Origin: Paenibacillus baekrokdamisoli
Lineage (GTDB): Bacteria; Bacillota; Bacilli; Paenibacillales; Paenibacillaceae
Assembly (NCBI RefSeq): GCF_003945345.1
Contig: NZ_AP019308.1
Coordinates: 2,666,001-2,730,000, forward strand
Reading direction: 5' to 3'
Length of the DNA: 64,000 nucleotides
Part shown: piece after piece, positions 8,989 to 19,758 of the stretch
How positions within the stretch are numbered: the first letter of the stretch is position 1
How the letters are laid out: the number at the start of each line of letters is the position of its first letter
Program-made: the position numbers and the translations under genes
The notes under the pieces: generated by a model
Told to the model about the DNA's origin: nothing
What the model saw: the letters and a program-made list of their open reading frames with translations, nothing else
Database searches by the model: none

Positions 8989-9282
8989 ATGCCTCGAAAA
9001 GTAAGTCCCTTATTACTCGTCATCCTTCTACTCGTGGGTGCCGGTCTTGTCTCACAGATGCTAGCGAATCCCACACAAATGATTATCCCGGTTGTTATCT
9101 TCGGTGCTATCTATTTGCTCTATAAGTTCCCGCCTGGAGGCGCTAGAACACGGACTAAACCAAGAAATAAACCGATTAACCGTAAAGAAGCGCAAACTAC
9201 CAAGCCTAAATCTCGCAAAAACATTCCGTTTCGCGTCATTGAAGGCGGCAAGGATGACGACAATTTACCTAAATATCACTAG
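8989..9282 (+). CDS. Small membrane protein with basic tail
   Basis: A 97-residue protein of unknown function. Two hydrophobic helices (about residues 5-24 and 31-46) are followed by a very basic stretch rich in Lys, Arg and Thr and a short acidic end (GGKDDDNLPKYH). I prefer the ATG at 8989 with aaggg eight bases upstream; a GTG at 8980 would add three residues. It follows yqhQ by 37 bases and is followed by a terminator, so the two are probably cotranscribed. Confidence 0.7.
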   Translation: MPRKVSPLLLVILLLVGAGLVSQMLANPTQMIIPVVIFGAIYLLYKFPPGGARTRTKPRNKPINRKEAQTTKPKSRKNIPFRVIEGGKDDDNLPKYH

Positions 9283-9288
9283 TGAATG

Positions 9289-9325
9289 AACTGGATCTTG
9301 GTTGTTACAAGATCCAGTTTTTTTG
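9289..9325 (+). terminator. Terminator of the yqhQ operon
   Basis: aactggatcttg pairs perfectly with caagatccagtt, followed by a run of T. Confidence 0.88.
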
Positions 9326-9343
9326 TGTTTAGTAATGCATATC

Positions 9344-9379
9344 AAAAAGCCATCTCCATATTTCATGGAGATGGCTTTT
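9344..9379. terminator. Terminator of mntR, possibly bidirectional
   Basis: aaaagccatctccat pairs with atggagatggctttt, with A and T runs at both ends; on the minus strand it follows the mntR stop codon by about 30 bases. Confidence 0.85.
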
Positions 9380-9407
9380 CAACGTGTTATGCTATATGTC
9401 GATTCGG

Positions 9408-9830
9408 TTATTCGGTGTCCATTTCCGAGCGGATACCTCTCAAGTCCTCCAAACGACTTGCATCACGGCGGAAATATTCAAGCAGCGTTTCAATGCAGGT
9501 AATGGAATCCCAGCTCAAGTGATGTTCTATTCCTTCAACGTCCTTATATATATTCTCTTCTTGAACGCCGATAAGGGTCAAGAATGATTCCAGCAGCTGA
9601 TGACGATCCACCAGCCTCTTGCCCATCTTCTTTCCTTTGTTCGTTAGAATAAGCCCGCGATATTTCTCGTATATGAGATATTTATCTTTATCCAGCTTTT
9701 GAATCATTTTCGTAACGGAAGAAGGATGCACCTCTAGCCCTTCAGCAATATCCGATACTCGTGCATAACCCTTTTCGTCAATAAGCTTGTAAATTCGTTC
9801 CAAGTAATCCTCCATGCTAGGAGTCGGCAT
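9408..9830 (-). CDS. mntR: Manganese-responsive repressor MntR
   Basis: A DtxR-family repressor of manganese uptake, 140 residues from the ATG at 9830 (ggaggt seven bases upstream). The winged helix covers residues 5-65 and the dimer/metal domain the rest. All six Mn ligands known for Bacillus MntR fall at the same positions here: Asp8, Glu11, His77, Glu99, Glu102 and His103. No manganese transporter gene is in the window; the nearby metal ABC system has a Zur-like site and looks zinc-specific instead, so the targets of MntR are probably elsewhere. Confidence 0.95.
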   Translation of the reverse strand: MPTPSMEDYLERIYKLIDEKGYARVSDIAEGLEVHPSSVTKMIQKLDKDKYLIYEKYRGLILTNKGKKMGKRLVDRHQLLESFLTLIGVQEENIYKDVEGIEHHLSWDSITCIETLLEYFRRDASRLEDLRGIRSEMDTE

Positions 9831-10013
9831 CGAAAGAACCTCCATTCACCATCATCCCGCGTTGATAATACCTTGCTGTTAAGCGCATATCATCAGCATC
9901 AGCGCAATTGCTGCGCATTACTCTTAGTATCATACACTGCTCGGCTACATGCCGCAACCTGCGCGACTTAACTTTCCATGATTGTGTCTACCATCCATTA
10001 CTTCACTTAAACC

Positions 10014-10727
10014 TTAAAACTTCAGCCATTCTGGCGTGATTGAATTCAGCCAGATGGTAATCTTGGTCATTTGATCAGTGAAGAGTAAAATACCCATAAG
10101 TAGCATAACAGCGCCGCCGATCTTCATCATGATTCCCGAGTAGCGAACAATCCATCTCGTGGAGCCAATGAAGAAAGCCAGCACGAAAAACGGAATAGCG
10201 AAACCAAGCGCATAGGCAGTCGTTAGCTCAAACCATGTTCCAGGCTCCGATGCGGCCAGCAGCAATATACTTGCCAGAATTGGACCTGTACAGGGTGACC
10301 ATCCAGCCGAGAAGCCGATCCCAAATATGAATGAAGCTAGATACCCTGATTTATTCAGCTTAAGAGGCATTTTGCGTTCCTTCATAAGCATGGTAGGTTG
10401 TATAAGACCTACCAAAATAAGTCCCATGAGTATAATAAAAACCGCTGATAGCTGACGAATTAAGGTCTGATAATCAGAAAAGAACTCTGCGAACTTATTT
10501 GTACTATAACCAAGTGTATAGTATACGACCGAAAATCCGAGGACAAAGAAAAGCGTATGGCTCATCGTCCTTATGCGTACTTGTTTCCCAGGATGCTCAC
10601 TCTTCAAATCCGCAACTGAAACACCTGTTATGTAAGATAAATAAGAAGGATAGAGCGGTAAGCAGCAAGGAGATATAAATGATGCAATACCTGCTCCGAA
10701 CGCGGCCCAAATCGTAACTTCAGACAA
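10014..10727 (-). CDS. ccdA: CcdA-type thiol-disulfide transmembrane protein
   Basis: A 237-residue membrane protein with six predicted helices that carries reducing power across the membrane to periplasm-side thioredoxin-like proteins, for cytochrome c maturation or spore cortex synthesis. The redox cysteines are in SFISPCCLPL (Cys21/22, the family usually has one here) and GWSPCTGP. The start is TTG at 10727 with gaggtg upstream. It lies 24 bases after znuB and may be read from the same transcript. The partner thioredoxin-like protein is not in the window. Confidence 0.9.
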   Translation of the reverse strand: MSEVTIWAAFGAGIASFISPCCLPLYPSYLSYITGVSVADLKSEHPGKQVRIRTMSHTLFFVLGFSVVYYTLGYSTNKFAEFFSDYQTLIRQLSAVFIILMGLILVGLIQPTMLMKERKMPLKLNKSGYLASFIFGIGFSAGWSPCTGPILASILLLAASEPGTWFELTTAYALGFAIPFFVLAFFIGSTRWIVRYSGIMMKIGGAVMLLMGILLFTDQMTKITIWLNSITPEWLKF

Positions 10728-10751
10728 TTGGATTCACCTCGCTATAATAAT

Positions 10752-11555
10752 CTAGGCGCTGAACTTGCGCCTTGCAGAAAGTAACAAAAGTAAAATGGCG
10801 ATAAGAAGCAGCACGATTGTACCACCAGGCGCTAAATTCCAGACACCTGCGATAAGAAGCCCGCCGATAACAGCAAATTCAGCAATAATTACGACTGTTA
10901 TTACTGATTGACGGAAGCTTCTGGCAATCACAAGACTGCAAGCCGCAGGGATGGTGAGCAGTGCAGATACGAGCAGCGCACCTACGATTTTGATGGATAC
11001 ACTAATAACTAAAGCGGTCAGAACACTGATCATAAAGTTAAAATAACGGGTTGGCAGACCACTTACCGCTGCTGCATCCTCGTCAAAGGTAAGTAAAAAC
11101 AGCTCTTTCGCATGTACCCAAACGGCTGCCAAGACCACAACGGTTACGACTGCGATTAGAATAATATCGATTTGATCTAGCGTATAGATGCTCCCGAACA
11201 AATAGCCGCTCACGCTTACATTGAAGCCCTTGCCAAGGGTAAACAACAGCGATGCCAGCGCAACTCCACCGGACATAATAATGGCAATAGACAGCTCGGC
11301 ATAGGTCTTATAAGCTTTGCGCAGCTTCTCAATTGCAAATGTAGCCGCTAATGCAAAGATCAGTCCAACTCCAACGGGATAAACACCAATCAGGAAACCT
11401 AACGCTACTCCAGCAATGGATACATGAGCAAGCGTATCACCGATCATCGCTAGCCGTCTAAGCACAAGAAAGAGACCCATAAGCGGCGCGGTAATCCCGA
11501 TTAAAACGCCGCCAATCAGCGCTCTTTGAAAAAATTCGCTTGTTACGATATCCAA
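10752..11555 (-). CDS. znuB: Zinc ABC transporter permease (ZnuB/AdcB type)
   Basis: A 267-residue permease of the ABC-3 family with about eight membrane helices. Family features are GLFLVLRRLAMIGDTLAH, SLKIVGALLVSALL-like ISVSIKIVGALLVSALLTIP, and a hydrophobic C-terminus. The probable start is TTG at 11555, almost touching the znuC stop codon at 11558, so translation is coupled. Together with znuC and znuA it forms a high-affinity metal importer; zinc is favoured because of the Zur-like box in front of znuA. Confidence 0.88.
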   Translation of the reverse strand: MDIVTSEFFQRALIGGVLIGITAPLMGLFLVLRRLAMIGDTLAHVSIAGVALGFLIGVYPVGVGLIFALAATFAIEKLRKAYKTYAELSIAIIMSGGVALASLLFTLGKGFNVSVSGYLFGSIYTLDQIDIILIAVVTVVVLAAVWVHAKELFLLTFDEDAAAVSGLPTRYFNFMISVLTALVISVSIKIVGALLVSALLTIPAACSLVIARSFRQSVITVVIIAEFAVIGGLLIAGVWNLAPGGTIVLLLIAILLLLLSARRKFSA

Positions 11556-11557
11556 CT

Positions 11558-12364
11558 CTAAACGCCTACTTTCCCTCTCTCCATCGAATGACGCAAATCC
11601 TTCAAGCTATGCGTCAAATTCGTCTCCACACAATCCTCAAGATCATGAGAATGCTTCACGTAAAACTTGATTTTCCCGCATTCTCGCTTCGGTTCTTGAC
11701 CTAGGTAAGAACGAATCATATCCATATCATGCGAAACGAGTAGAAACGTAATATTATGATGTTGATGCATATGCTTGATGAGATGAAAAAATCCTTGCTG
11801 CGTCTCGGAGTCTATGCCAACTGTAGGCTCGTCCAAAATTAGCAAAGCTGGATTGTTGATCAAAGCTCTAGCAAGGAACGCTCGCTGCTGCTGCCCGCCA
11901 GATAATTGTCCGATCCTTTTGCTGGCTAAATCCTCGATCTTCATCGCATGCAGCGCTTCATCACATTTAACTTGATCCGCTTTCGTGATCCGTTTGAATA
12001 GCTTATTCCGGCTGTACAGCCCAGAGAGAACAACCTCGCGTACAGTCGCTGGAAATAAAGGATTAAACGAATTCTTTTGCGGTACATATCCGACACGATT
12101 CCAATCTCGAAATTGCCCGATCGGTTGTCCGAACAACTTAATCGAGCCACTATCAGGCTTCAATAACCCGACTATCATTCGAAGCAGCGTTGTTTTGCCG
12201 GCCCCATTGGAACCGATCAATCCGACGAAATCCCTCTCCTGTACAAAGAAATTCACTTGTTCAATTACCGGTTTCTGCTGATACGAAAACGATACATCGG
12301 TTAGTTCAATAATCGGTTGATGACAAAAGCTCTGCTGGCCTTTCTGCGGCAGATCGTCTCGCAT
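11558..12364 (-). CDS. znuC: Zinc ABC transporter ATP-binding protein (ZnuC/AdcC type)
   Basis: ATPase of the importer, about 268 residues. Walker A GSNGAGKTT, signature LSGGQQQR, Walker B LLILDEPTVGID and switch VSHDMDM are all intact. I chose the ATG at 12364 with gggag eight bases upstream; an in-frame ATG at 12403 would add 13 residues but has a weak site. The C-terminal 45 residues, rich in charged residues and His, extend past the usual ATPase end. It sits between znuA (upstream) and znuB in one operon. Confidence 0.9.
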   Translation of the reverse strand: MRDDLPQKGQQSFCHQPIIELTDVSFSYQQKPVIEQVNFFVQERDFVGLIGSNGAGKTTLLRMIVGLLKPDSGSIKLFGQPIGQFRDWNRVGYVPQKNSFNPLFPATVREVVLSGLYSRNKLFKRITKADQVKCDEALHAMKIEDLASKRIGQLSGGQQQRAFLARALINNPALLILDEPTVGIDSETQQGFFHLIKHMHQHHNITFLLVSHDMDMIRSYLGQEPKRECGKIKFYVKHSHDLEDCVETNLTHSLKDLRHSMERGKVGV

Positions 12365-12435
12365 CCCTATCACTCCCGCTCTTCTGTTAGTGGCATCTGC
12401 CAATATTAAGCCTGCCTCAGAATTTAGCTATCTCT

Positions 12436-13389
12436 CTATTGTAAGGCTTGGAGCAAATTTTGCAAATTTGCTTCCATCAGCGAGAAGTAATCCTCGCCTT
12501 TCTTTTCCTGTTCTGGCGTCAGCCCTTCAAGCGGATTAAGCACCATTGTTTGGGCATTCACTTCTCTTGCGAGCGTCTTTGCTAGCTCGTCTGTCACTAG
12601 CTCTTCAAAGAAGATATACTTCACATTATTATCCTTCACGAATTTAGCAATACGCAGCAAATCCTGCGCCTTAGGCTCTGCATCTGGTGATAAGCCCATT
12701 ATTGCCACTTGATGAAGTCCATAGTCCCTCGCTAGATAACCGAATGCCTGATGTGAGGTAACAATATTCTTATTCGAAACAGTGGACAGCTTCGTACGGT
12801 ACTTATCATCTAATGCGGAGAGCTTTTCTCTCAGCTTCGCCTCATTTGCCTCGTACTCCTTACGATGTGCAGGGTCCACTTTAATGAGGCTATCGAGAAC
12901 ATTCTTGCTCATAATTATCATTGATTTAGGGCTGACCCAGGTATGAGGATCCACGCTTGTATCCTCTTTATTCGCTTGGCTCCCCTCATTATCAGCATGA
13001 CCAGATATTAAAGGAATGCCAGCACTAGCTTTTAAAGTAACAAGCGGATTGTCCTTCGAAAGTCCATGGAGAAAGTTATCTACCCAACCTTCCAGTCCTG
13101 CTCCGTTATATAGAAATAACTGTGCTTTGGAAACTGTATCTAAATCACGGCTCTTCGGACTCCAATCATGCGGCTCAACGCCAGCAGGTATCATATTGAT
13201 GACATTCGTTTGCTCTCCGCCAATTTCTTTCGCTAGAAAATAGAGCGGATAAAAGCTAGTAACGATATTAGTCTTTCCTTCTACCAACTTACTGCTGCTA
13301 GTGCCGCAGCCGGCTAAGGTTAGCATTACGAATGATAAAATAATCGCTATAGCAAAGAAGGAAAAGTTATTTTTTCTGCGCAGATTCAT
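12436..13389 (-). CDS. znuA: Zinc-binding lipoprotein of ABC transporter (ZnuA/AdcA type)
   Basis: Cluster A-I metal-binding lipoprotein, 317 residues from the ATG at 13389 (gaggtg six bases upstream). The signal peptide ends with the lipobox LAGC at Cys28. Metal-binding histidines are visible in GVEPHDWSP, SVDPHTWVSP and SHQAFGYL; a conserved acidic ligand should be near the C-terminus. The His-rich loop seen in many ZnuA proteins is short here (only one His in about 20 residues). It is the first gene of znuA-znuC-znuB. Confidence 0.9.
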   Translation of the reverse strand: MNLRRKNNFSFFAIAIILSFVMLTLAGCGTSSSKLVEGKTNIVTSFYPLYFLAKEIGGEQTNVINMIPAGVEPHDWSPKSRDLDTVSKAQLFLYNGAGLEGWVDNFLHGLSKDNPLVTLKASAGIPLISGHADNEGSQANKEDTSVDPHTWVSPKSMIIMSKNVLDSLIKVDPAHRKEYEANEAKLREKLSALDDKYRTKLSTVSNKNIVTSHQAFGYLARDYGLHQVAIMGLSPDAEPKAQDLLRIAKFVKDNNVKYIFFEELVTDELAKTLAREVNAQTMVLNPLEGLTPEQEKKGEDYFSLMEANLQNLLQALQ

Positions 13390-13429
13390 GACAAGCACCT
13401 CAAGTTTTATAGATATCAACTACGGTAAA

Positions 13430-13444
13430 TCGTAAACATTACTA
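13430..13444. promoter_or_regulatory. Zur-box-like operator upstream of znuA
   Basis: TCGTAAACATTACTA matches the Bacillus Zur palindrome (TCGTAATnATTACGA) in 12 of the 14 defined positions. It lies about 40 bases before the znuA start, where a repressor would block transcription. This is a pattern match; no test was run. Confidence 0.6.
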
Positions 13445-13481
13445 CAAAATTATATAGGGATGCTGCAACTCATGTCAATGG

Positions 13482-13511
13482 AAAACCGCCGGAGCTGCGC
13501 GCCCCGGCGGT
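13482..13511 (-). terminator. Terminator of metG
   Basis: accgccgg pairs with ccggcggt around an 11-base loop; on the minus strand it lies 14 bases past the metG stop codon and is followed by ttttcc. Confidence 0.75.
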
Positions 13512-13524
13512 CTATCGTTCATTA

Positions 13525-15588
<2,064 letters not shown>

Positions 15589-15607
15589 TCATTTGCTATT
15601 GCTATAC

Positions 15608-15920
15608 ATGCTTAAAAGCACAAAAAAAGCCTCATCCTCTATGGGACGAAAGCTGACGCTCACGCGGTACCACCCAATTTTCTCTCTTCGTCACAGCTTA
15701 GCCGCACCCCGAGAGCTTCATTAGTGCCATCCACATCGGATAGCAACGCAGCCGATAACGCGGCCTTGCGCCGCTCCCTTACCGCAGTATCGTTCGCTGC
15801 TGGCTTGAAGGCGGATTCTCCCGGACCATTTTCCAAAAGCTGCACCCTGCCGGCTTCCAGCTGCCCCGGCTCTCTGGTAAGGCCACTCTTCTGTACTTAT
15901 CCGTTCATTGAACTAATAGA
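15608..15920 (-). promoter_or_regulatory. T-box riboswitch of metG, methionine specifier
   Basis: On the minus strand the leader has the stem I features acagaagagtgg, accagagagccgg (AG bulge) and a specifier region ggaaaatggtccgg, in which the triplet ATG (15829-15827) is followed by the usual purine. The T-box sequence gggtggtaccgcg is at about 15675-15663 and can pair with the acceptor end of uncharged tRNA. A terminator hairpin with a seven-T run follows (about 15654-15622). Uncharged tRNA-Met should allow readthrough into metG. Confidence 0.92.
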
Positions 15921-15945
15921 TGTGAAAATGTTGCTCTTGATGAAA

Positions 15946-16230
15946 CTATACCGAATCGGCTGCTGAGCTGTCAAGAGCGGCATTTGCCTGTTCAGCAAGC
16001 TCCTGACGTGTAGGAGGAACAAAATCGATCCCACCAGGATGAAAGGGGTGACATTTGCATATCCGCTTTGCTGCCAGCCAGCTCCCTTTTGCCGGACCAT
16101 GCTTCTCAATAGCTTGGAGTGCATATTCAGAGCAAGTGGGATAAAACCGACAGGTTGGCGGTTTAATTGGCGATATAAAACGACGATAGAAATGGATTGG
16201 AGCCTGAACGATTTTTTTGATACCGTGCAA
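15946..16230 (-). CDS. yidD: Membrane protein insertion efficiency factor YidD
   Basis: A small basic, membrane-associated protein thought to help YidC/Oxa1 insertion. The conserved core [12 protein letters not shown], then [23 protein letters not shown] and [14 protein letters not shown], is complete. The start is unclear: there is no ATG or GTG near the conserved beginning (IKKIVQAP). A TTG at 16230 sits directly against caggaggagg, and an ATC at 16221 would have ideal spacing to aggagg. A TTG at 16287 would make a longer form without a good site. It lies upstream of the metG T-box. Confidence 0.88.
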   Translation of the reverse strand: MHGIKKIVQAPIHFYRRFISPIKPPTCRFYPTCSEYALQAIEKHGPAKGSWLAAKRICKCHPFHPGGIDFVPPTRQELAEQANAALDSSAADSV

Positions 16231-16515
16231 CCTCCTCCTGAAGAAGCAGACACTCTTTCGTGTTGCTTCATTATATAGGAAAACCAATCTTTAATCCAAT
16301 GCTCCCGTATAATCAGCTTTGCGTCAATGTAGAGCTGCTTAATCAAAAGGACAATCATTGATATGTCGTAATTTTGTAGCTATAATGTCATTTAAATAGA
16401 TTATAGACGGCATATATTTATGATAACTTATATCCATGTCGTATAATTATAGATATTGAAACTAGGAACAGACGACATCATTCCTTTAGCTTTGACACTT
16501 TCGAAGTGAGTTTTT

Positions 16516-16639
16516 GCTTCCGATGCGAGTTTTTGTTCGCAGAGAAGTATTCAAGCAAGTATCACAAAAACTTAAGCTTATGCTTCCGATGCGAGTTTTT
16601 GCTCGCAGAGAAGTATCCGTGTAAGTTTCACAAAAACTT
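16516..16639. repeat. Two-copy tandem repeat with hairpins upstream of oxidoreductase gene
   Basis: Two near-identical units of about 57 bases start at 16516 and 16582 (66-base spacing). Each has gcttccgatgcgagtttttg, where gcgag can pair with ctcgc (or ttcgc) a few bases on, and each ends with an AAGT..cacaaaAACTT palindrome (16557-16573, 16623-16639). The second palindrome runs directly into the ribosome binding site ttaggagg. A third such palindrome is at 17672-17686. Bases 16231-16515 hold no supported gene. Confidence 0.85.
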
Positions 16640-16655
16640 TTAGGAGGCAACAAAA

Positions 16656-17648
16656 ATGATTCGCATTGCTATGCTTAGCTATTGGCATGTTCATGCCTGG
16701 GACTACACGAAACAAGTTCAAGAAAACCCTATTACCGAGGTTGTTGCAGTATGGGACGAAATTCCTGCTCGCGGTCTGGAAGCAGCAGCGAAGCTAGGCG
16801 TACCTTTTATCGCTGATTTGGATGAAATATTAGCACGTGCAGACGTTGATGCTGTTGTTGTTGACACACCAACTAATATTCACCGCGATGTTATGGTTAA
16901 AGCTGCACGCGCTGGCAAACATATCTTCACAGAGAAGGTTGTTGCGCCTACATTAAAAGAAGTGAATGAAATTCTAGCAGCAATTCGTGAGGCTGGCGTA
17001 AAGCTTACTGTTTCCCTGCCTCGCCTGAACGACAGTTACACACTAACGGCGCAAGAGGTAATTAGCCAAGGACTGCTAGGCCAGCTTACACAAGCTCGCG
17101 TACGTCTTTCGCACAATGGCGCTACTGCTGGCTGGCTGCCTGAGCATTTCTTCAATCTTGAGCAATGCGGCGGCGGGGCGCTGATCGATCTAGGCTGTCA
17201 CCCAATGTACTTGGTACGCCTCTTCCTCGGGTTGCCACAAAGCGTTCATGCTACATTTGGCTACGTATCTGGTAAAGCTGTAGAAGATAACGCTGTAGCG
17301 ACGCTGCGTTACGAGAATGGCGCAATCGGTATCGTTGAAGCCGGCTTCGTTAATAGCCACTCCCCGTTCTCCGTGGAAATTCACGGTACAGAGGGCAGCT
17401 TGCTATATGGTCTTCCGGATGAAGTGATCCGTGTCCGCAGCAACAAGCTGGATGCTTCGGAGTGGGTGACAATCGAGAAGAAAGAAAACCGTATTCCTGC
17501 CTTTGATCAATGGGTGGAGCATGTACTTAACGGTACAGAAGCAGATGAAAATATCGGTCTAGCGGTTGATCTCACGAAGCTTATGGAAGCATCGAATTTG
17601 TCGGAGGCTGAGAAACGTTCCGTTAGCCTTTCCGAATTGCAGCAATAA
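16656..17648 (+). CDS. Gfo/Idh/MocA-family NAD(P)-dependent oxidoreductase
   Basis: A 330-residue dehydrogenase of the sugar or inositol type. The N-terminal Rossmann fold (residues 1-120) is followed by the C-terminal alpha/beta substrate domain, with GGGALIDLGCHPMYL in the position of the catalytic GGG..D..H region. The usual EKP motif is changed to EKV (FTEKVVAP), so the lysine is kept but the proline is not. A strong aggaggc precedes the ATG. It begins a cluster with an AraC regulator and a second oxidoreductase. The substrate is unknown. Confidence 0.88.
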   Translation: MIRIAMLSYWHVHAWDYTKQVQENPITEVVAVWDEIPARGLEAAAKLGVPFIADLDEILARADVDAVVVDTPTNIHRDVMVKAARAGKHIFTEKVVAPTLKEVNEILAAIREAGVKLTVSLPRLNDSYTLTAQEVISQGLLGQLTQARVRLSHNGATAGWLPEHFFNLEQCGGGALIDLGCHPMYLVRLFLGLPQSVHATFGYVSGKAVEDNAVATLRYENGAIGIVEAGFVNSHSPFSVEIHGTEGSLLYGLPDEVIRVRSNKLDASEWVTIEKKENRIPAFDQWVEHVLNGTEADENIGLAVDLTKLMEASNLSEAEKRSVSLSELQQ

Positions 17649-17671
17649 TAGTAAAATTCGCTACATTTATG

Positions 17672-17686
17672 AAGTTCACAGAACTT
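17672..17686. promoter_or_regulatory. Palindrome next to the AraC gene's ribosome binding site
   Basis: aagttcacagaactt has perfect aagtt/aactt arms and is followed by ttaggagg, like the palindrome at 16623-16639 before the previous gene. It may be an operator or an RNA hairpin. Confidence 0.5.
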
Positions 17687-17702
17687 TTAGGAGGCTGCAG
17701 GA

Positions 17703-18656
17703 ATGGCAAAGCCATTTAGCTACTCGCTCATGGCCGAGAAGATGGATGCTCTGGACCTCTTGGATATTAAGTTCCGTTGGGGCGACTACGGTTTTCATGT
17801 TCTCCACTGTCACCTCGCCTCTTTCTCTCCAGGTAAGCTGATACGATTCCACAAGCATTCCGAGTACGAATTTCATTTTATACCTCGCGGTAAAGGAACA
17901 GTCATCATGGAGGATACGCTTTATCCTCTCCATGAAGGGCTGTTCTACCTTACTGGACCTAATGTCATGCATCAGCAGGAAGCCGATGCGAAGGAAGCTA
18001 TGGATGAGCTTTGTTTGCATATTGATATCATTAAGCTGGATGAAATCGATTCTGCTGCAGAGTGGGGCGATCAGTGGGAGCGACATGAAGCCCAGATGTG
18101 TGTGAAAGCGCTGAATGCACTTCCCCTCAGGCCGCTAGCTGATCAATATAATGCGATGTCCTGGTTTCTTTCTGCATACCGTGCATGGAACGAAGGTCAG
18201 CCTGGTGCCTTCTCAACAATTAAGCAGGCCATCACTCAGATTCTACTTCGTGCAGCACGGATGTCGTCCATTCCGAGCATTACCTTTGATCCGCCTGCAA
18301 GGAATATCAACGAGCATCGATTCCGAATTGCAACACAATTTATTCATGATAACTATGCCTCCCCTCTTACGCTTCAGGAGATCGCCCAACGGATACCAAT
18401 TAGTGGGCGTCAGCTGCAGCGTATTTTTCGAGATCAGGGTGTTGAATCCTTCAGCGCGTATTTAGAAAACCATAGATTGACTCAAGTATGCACCGCAATC
18501 TTGGAGGGTCAAAGCCCTATTGAGCAAATTGCGCTCGAGCATGGTTTTGCCAGCAGTAACTATCTGTACTACGTCTTCAAGAAAAGATTCGGTCTAACGC
18601 CAAAGCAGTTCAAAAAACAGCAGGCTTCCAAGGAGCATGCTGAATCGGAAGAATGA
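17703..18656 (+). CDS. AraC-family transcriptional regulator
   Basis: A 317-residue regulator. The N-terminal part is a cupin-like sensor (residues 35-110: IRFHKHSEYEFHFIPRGKG, FYLTGPNVMHQQ); the C-terminal 100 residues form the double helix-turn-helix domain (SPLTLQEIAQRIPISGRQLQR, then IEQIALEHGFASSNYLYYVF). The ATG follows ggagg by eight bases. It is flanked by two Gfo/Idh/MocA genes and overlaps the next start, so it probably controls this small sugar-acid or polyol cluster. Confidence 0.9.
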   Translation: MAKPFSYSLMAEKMDALDLLDIKFRWGDYGFHVLHCHLASFSPGKLIRFHKHSEYEFHFIPRGKGTVIMEDTLYPLHEGLFYLTGPNVMHQQEADAKEAMDELCLHIDIIKLDEIDSAAEWGDQWERHEAQMCVKALNALPLRPLADQYNAMSWFLSAYRAWNEGQPGAFSTIKQAITQILLRAARMSSIPSITFDPPARNINEHRFRIATQFIHDNYASPLTLQEIAQRIPISGRQLQRIFRDQGVESFSAYLENHRLTQVCTAILEGQSPIEQIALEHGFASSNYLYYVFKKRFGLTPKQFKKQQASKEHAESEE

Positions 18657-18673
18657 AGGAGATCATTCCCGCT

Positions 18674-19756
18674 ATGATAAAAACCGTTCGAATTGGCATA
18701 ATTGGCAGTGGCGGTATCGCCCATGCTCATATTAATCAATACAAGCGACTCCCTAATGTCCAGATTGTCGGGGTCGCAGATGTCGTTCCTGGAAAAGCTA
18801 AACAATTCGTGGATTCGCTCTCATTAACGGATACCCAAGCCTTCGAGGATCACCGCAAGCTTCTAGAGCTTGATCTTGATGGGGTTAGCATATGTACACC
18901 TAACGTCTCTCATCATGTAACAACGGTAGACGCTCTGCGTGCAGGCAAGCATGTCTTGCTGGAGAAGCCAATGTCTGTTACCTTGGCAGAAGCTGTCGAT
19001 ATGGTTAAAGCTACCAAAGAGTCCGGCAAAATACTAACCATTGGCTTTCAGCCGCGATACGACCCGAACATGAAGCTCGTTCAGGACATTGTTCAATCGG
19101 GCAAGCTTGGAAAAGTATACTACGTTGAAACTGGCGGTGGACGCCGCCGAGGCATGCCTGGTGGAACCTTCATTCGCAAAGATCTGGCAGGAGCAGGCGC
19201 GATGGCTGACATAGGGTGCTACTCTCTTGATATGGCATTAAATGCAATGGGCTATCCACGCCCGCTTACGGTCTCCTCGTTCACTTCCAATCACTTCGGA
19301 ACCAATAAGCTCTATCACCCGGAAGCTGATCGTTTCGAGGTTGAGGATTTTGGAGTCGCTATGATCCGCTTCGAGAATGATCTCGTGCTGCAGTTCAAAA
19401 TATCATGGGCGATGCACATGGATACACTCGGCTCGACGATGTTCCTGGGTACAGATGGCGGCTTGAAGGTTAATCCTGCTGGCACAGGCAACTGGTCCGG
19501 CGTTTGGGATGGCAAGGTCGGCGATTTGACATTGTTCCATGACTTTATGGGGCAGCCTACATCAACACCAATTCCAATTATTGAGCATACACAGGATCTA
19601 TTCTTCGAAAAGGTACGTGACTTCGTTGATGCGGTCAGTGAAGGTCATCCAGCTCCTATACCGGGCGAACAAATTCTTATCCAGCAAGCCATCATCGATG
19701 GGGTGCTTCGCTCCTCCGAGTTAAAACGTGAAGTTGCTATCGAGTTACCTTATTAA
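18674..19756 (+). CDS. Gfo/Idh/MocA-family oxidoreductase
   Basis: A 360-residue NAD(P)-dependent dehydrogenase. VRIGIIGSGGIAHAH is the dinucleotide-binding loop; HVLLEKPMSVT has the canonical EKP motif; MADIGCYSLDMALNAMG is in the catalytic region. The start at 18674 fits the family best, with aaggag about 12 bases upstream; an ATG at 18653 overlaps the araC-type gene's stop codon and is also possible. It is likely cotranscribed with the regulator. The substrate is unknown. Confidence 0.88.
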   Translation: MIKTVRIGIIGSGGIAHAHINQYKRLPNVQIVGVADVVPGKAKQFVDSLSLTDTQAFEDHRKLLELDLDGVSICTPNVSHHVTTVDALRAGKHVLLEKPMSVTLAEAVDMVKATKESGKILTIGFQPRYDPNMKLVQDIVQSGKLGKVYYVETGGGRRRGMPGGTFIRKDLAGAGAMADIGCYSLDMALNAMGYPRPLTVSSFTSNHFGTNKLYHPEADRFEVEDFGVAMIRFENDLVLQFKISWAMHMDTLGSTMFLGTDGGLKVNPAGTGNWSGVWDGKVGDLTLFHDFMGQPTSTPIPIIEHTQDLFFEKVRDFVDAVSEGHPAPIPGEQILIQQAIIDGVLRSSELKREVAIELPY

Positions 19757-19758
19757 TT

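Noticed and set aside
15897..16358. Longer minus-strand frame across yidD
   Set aside because: It is off-frame; the conserved YidD motifs lie in the other frame.
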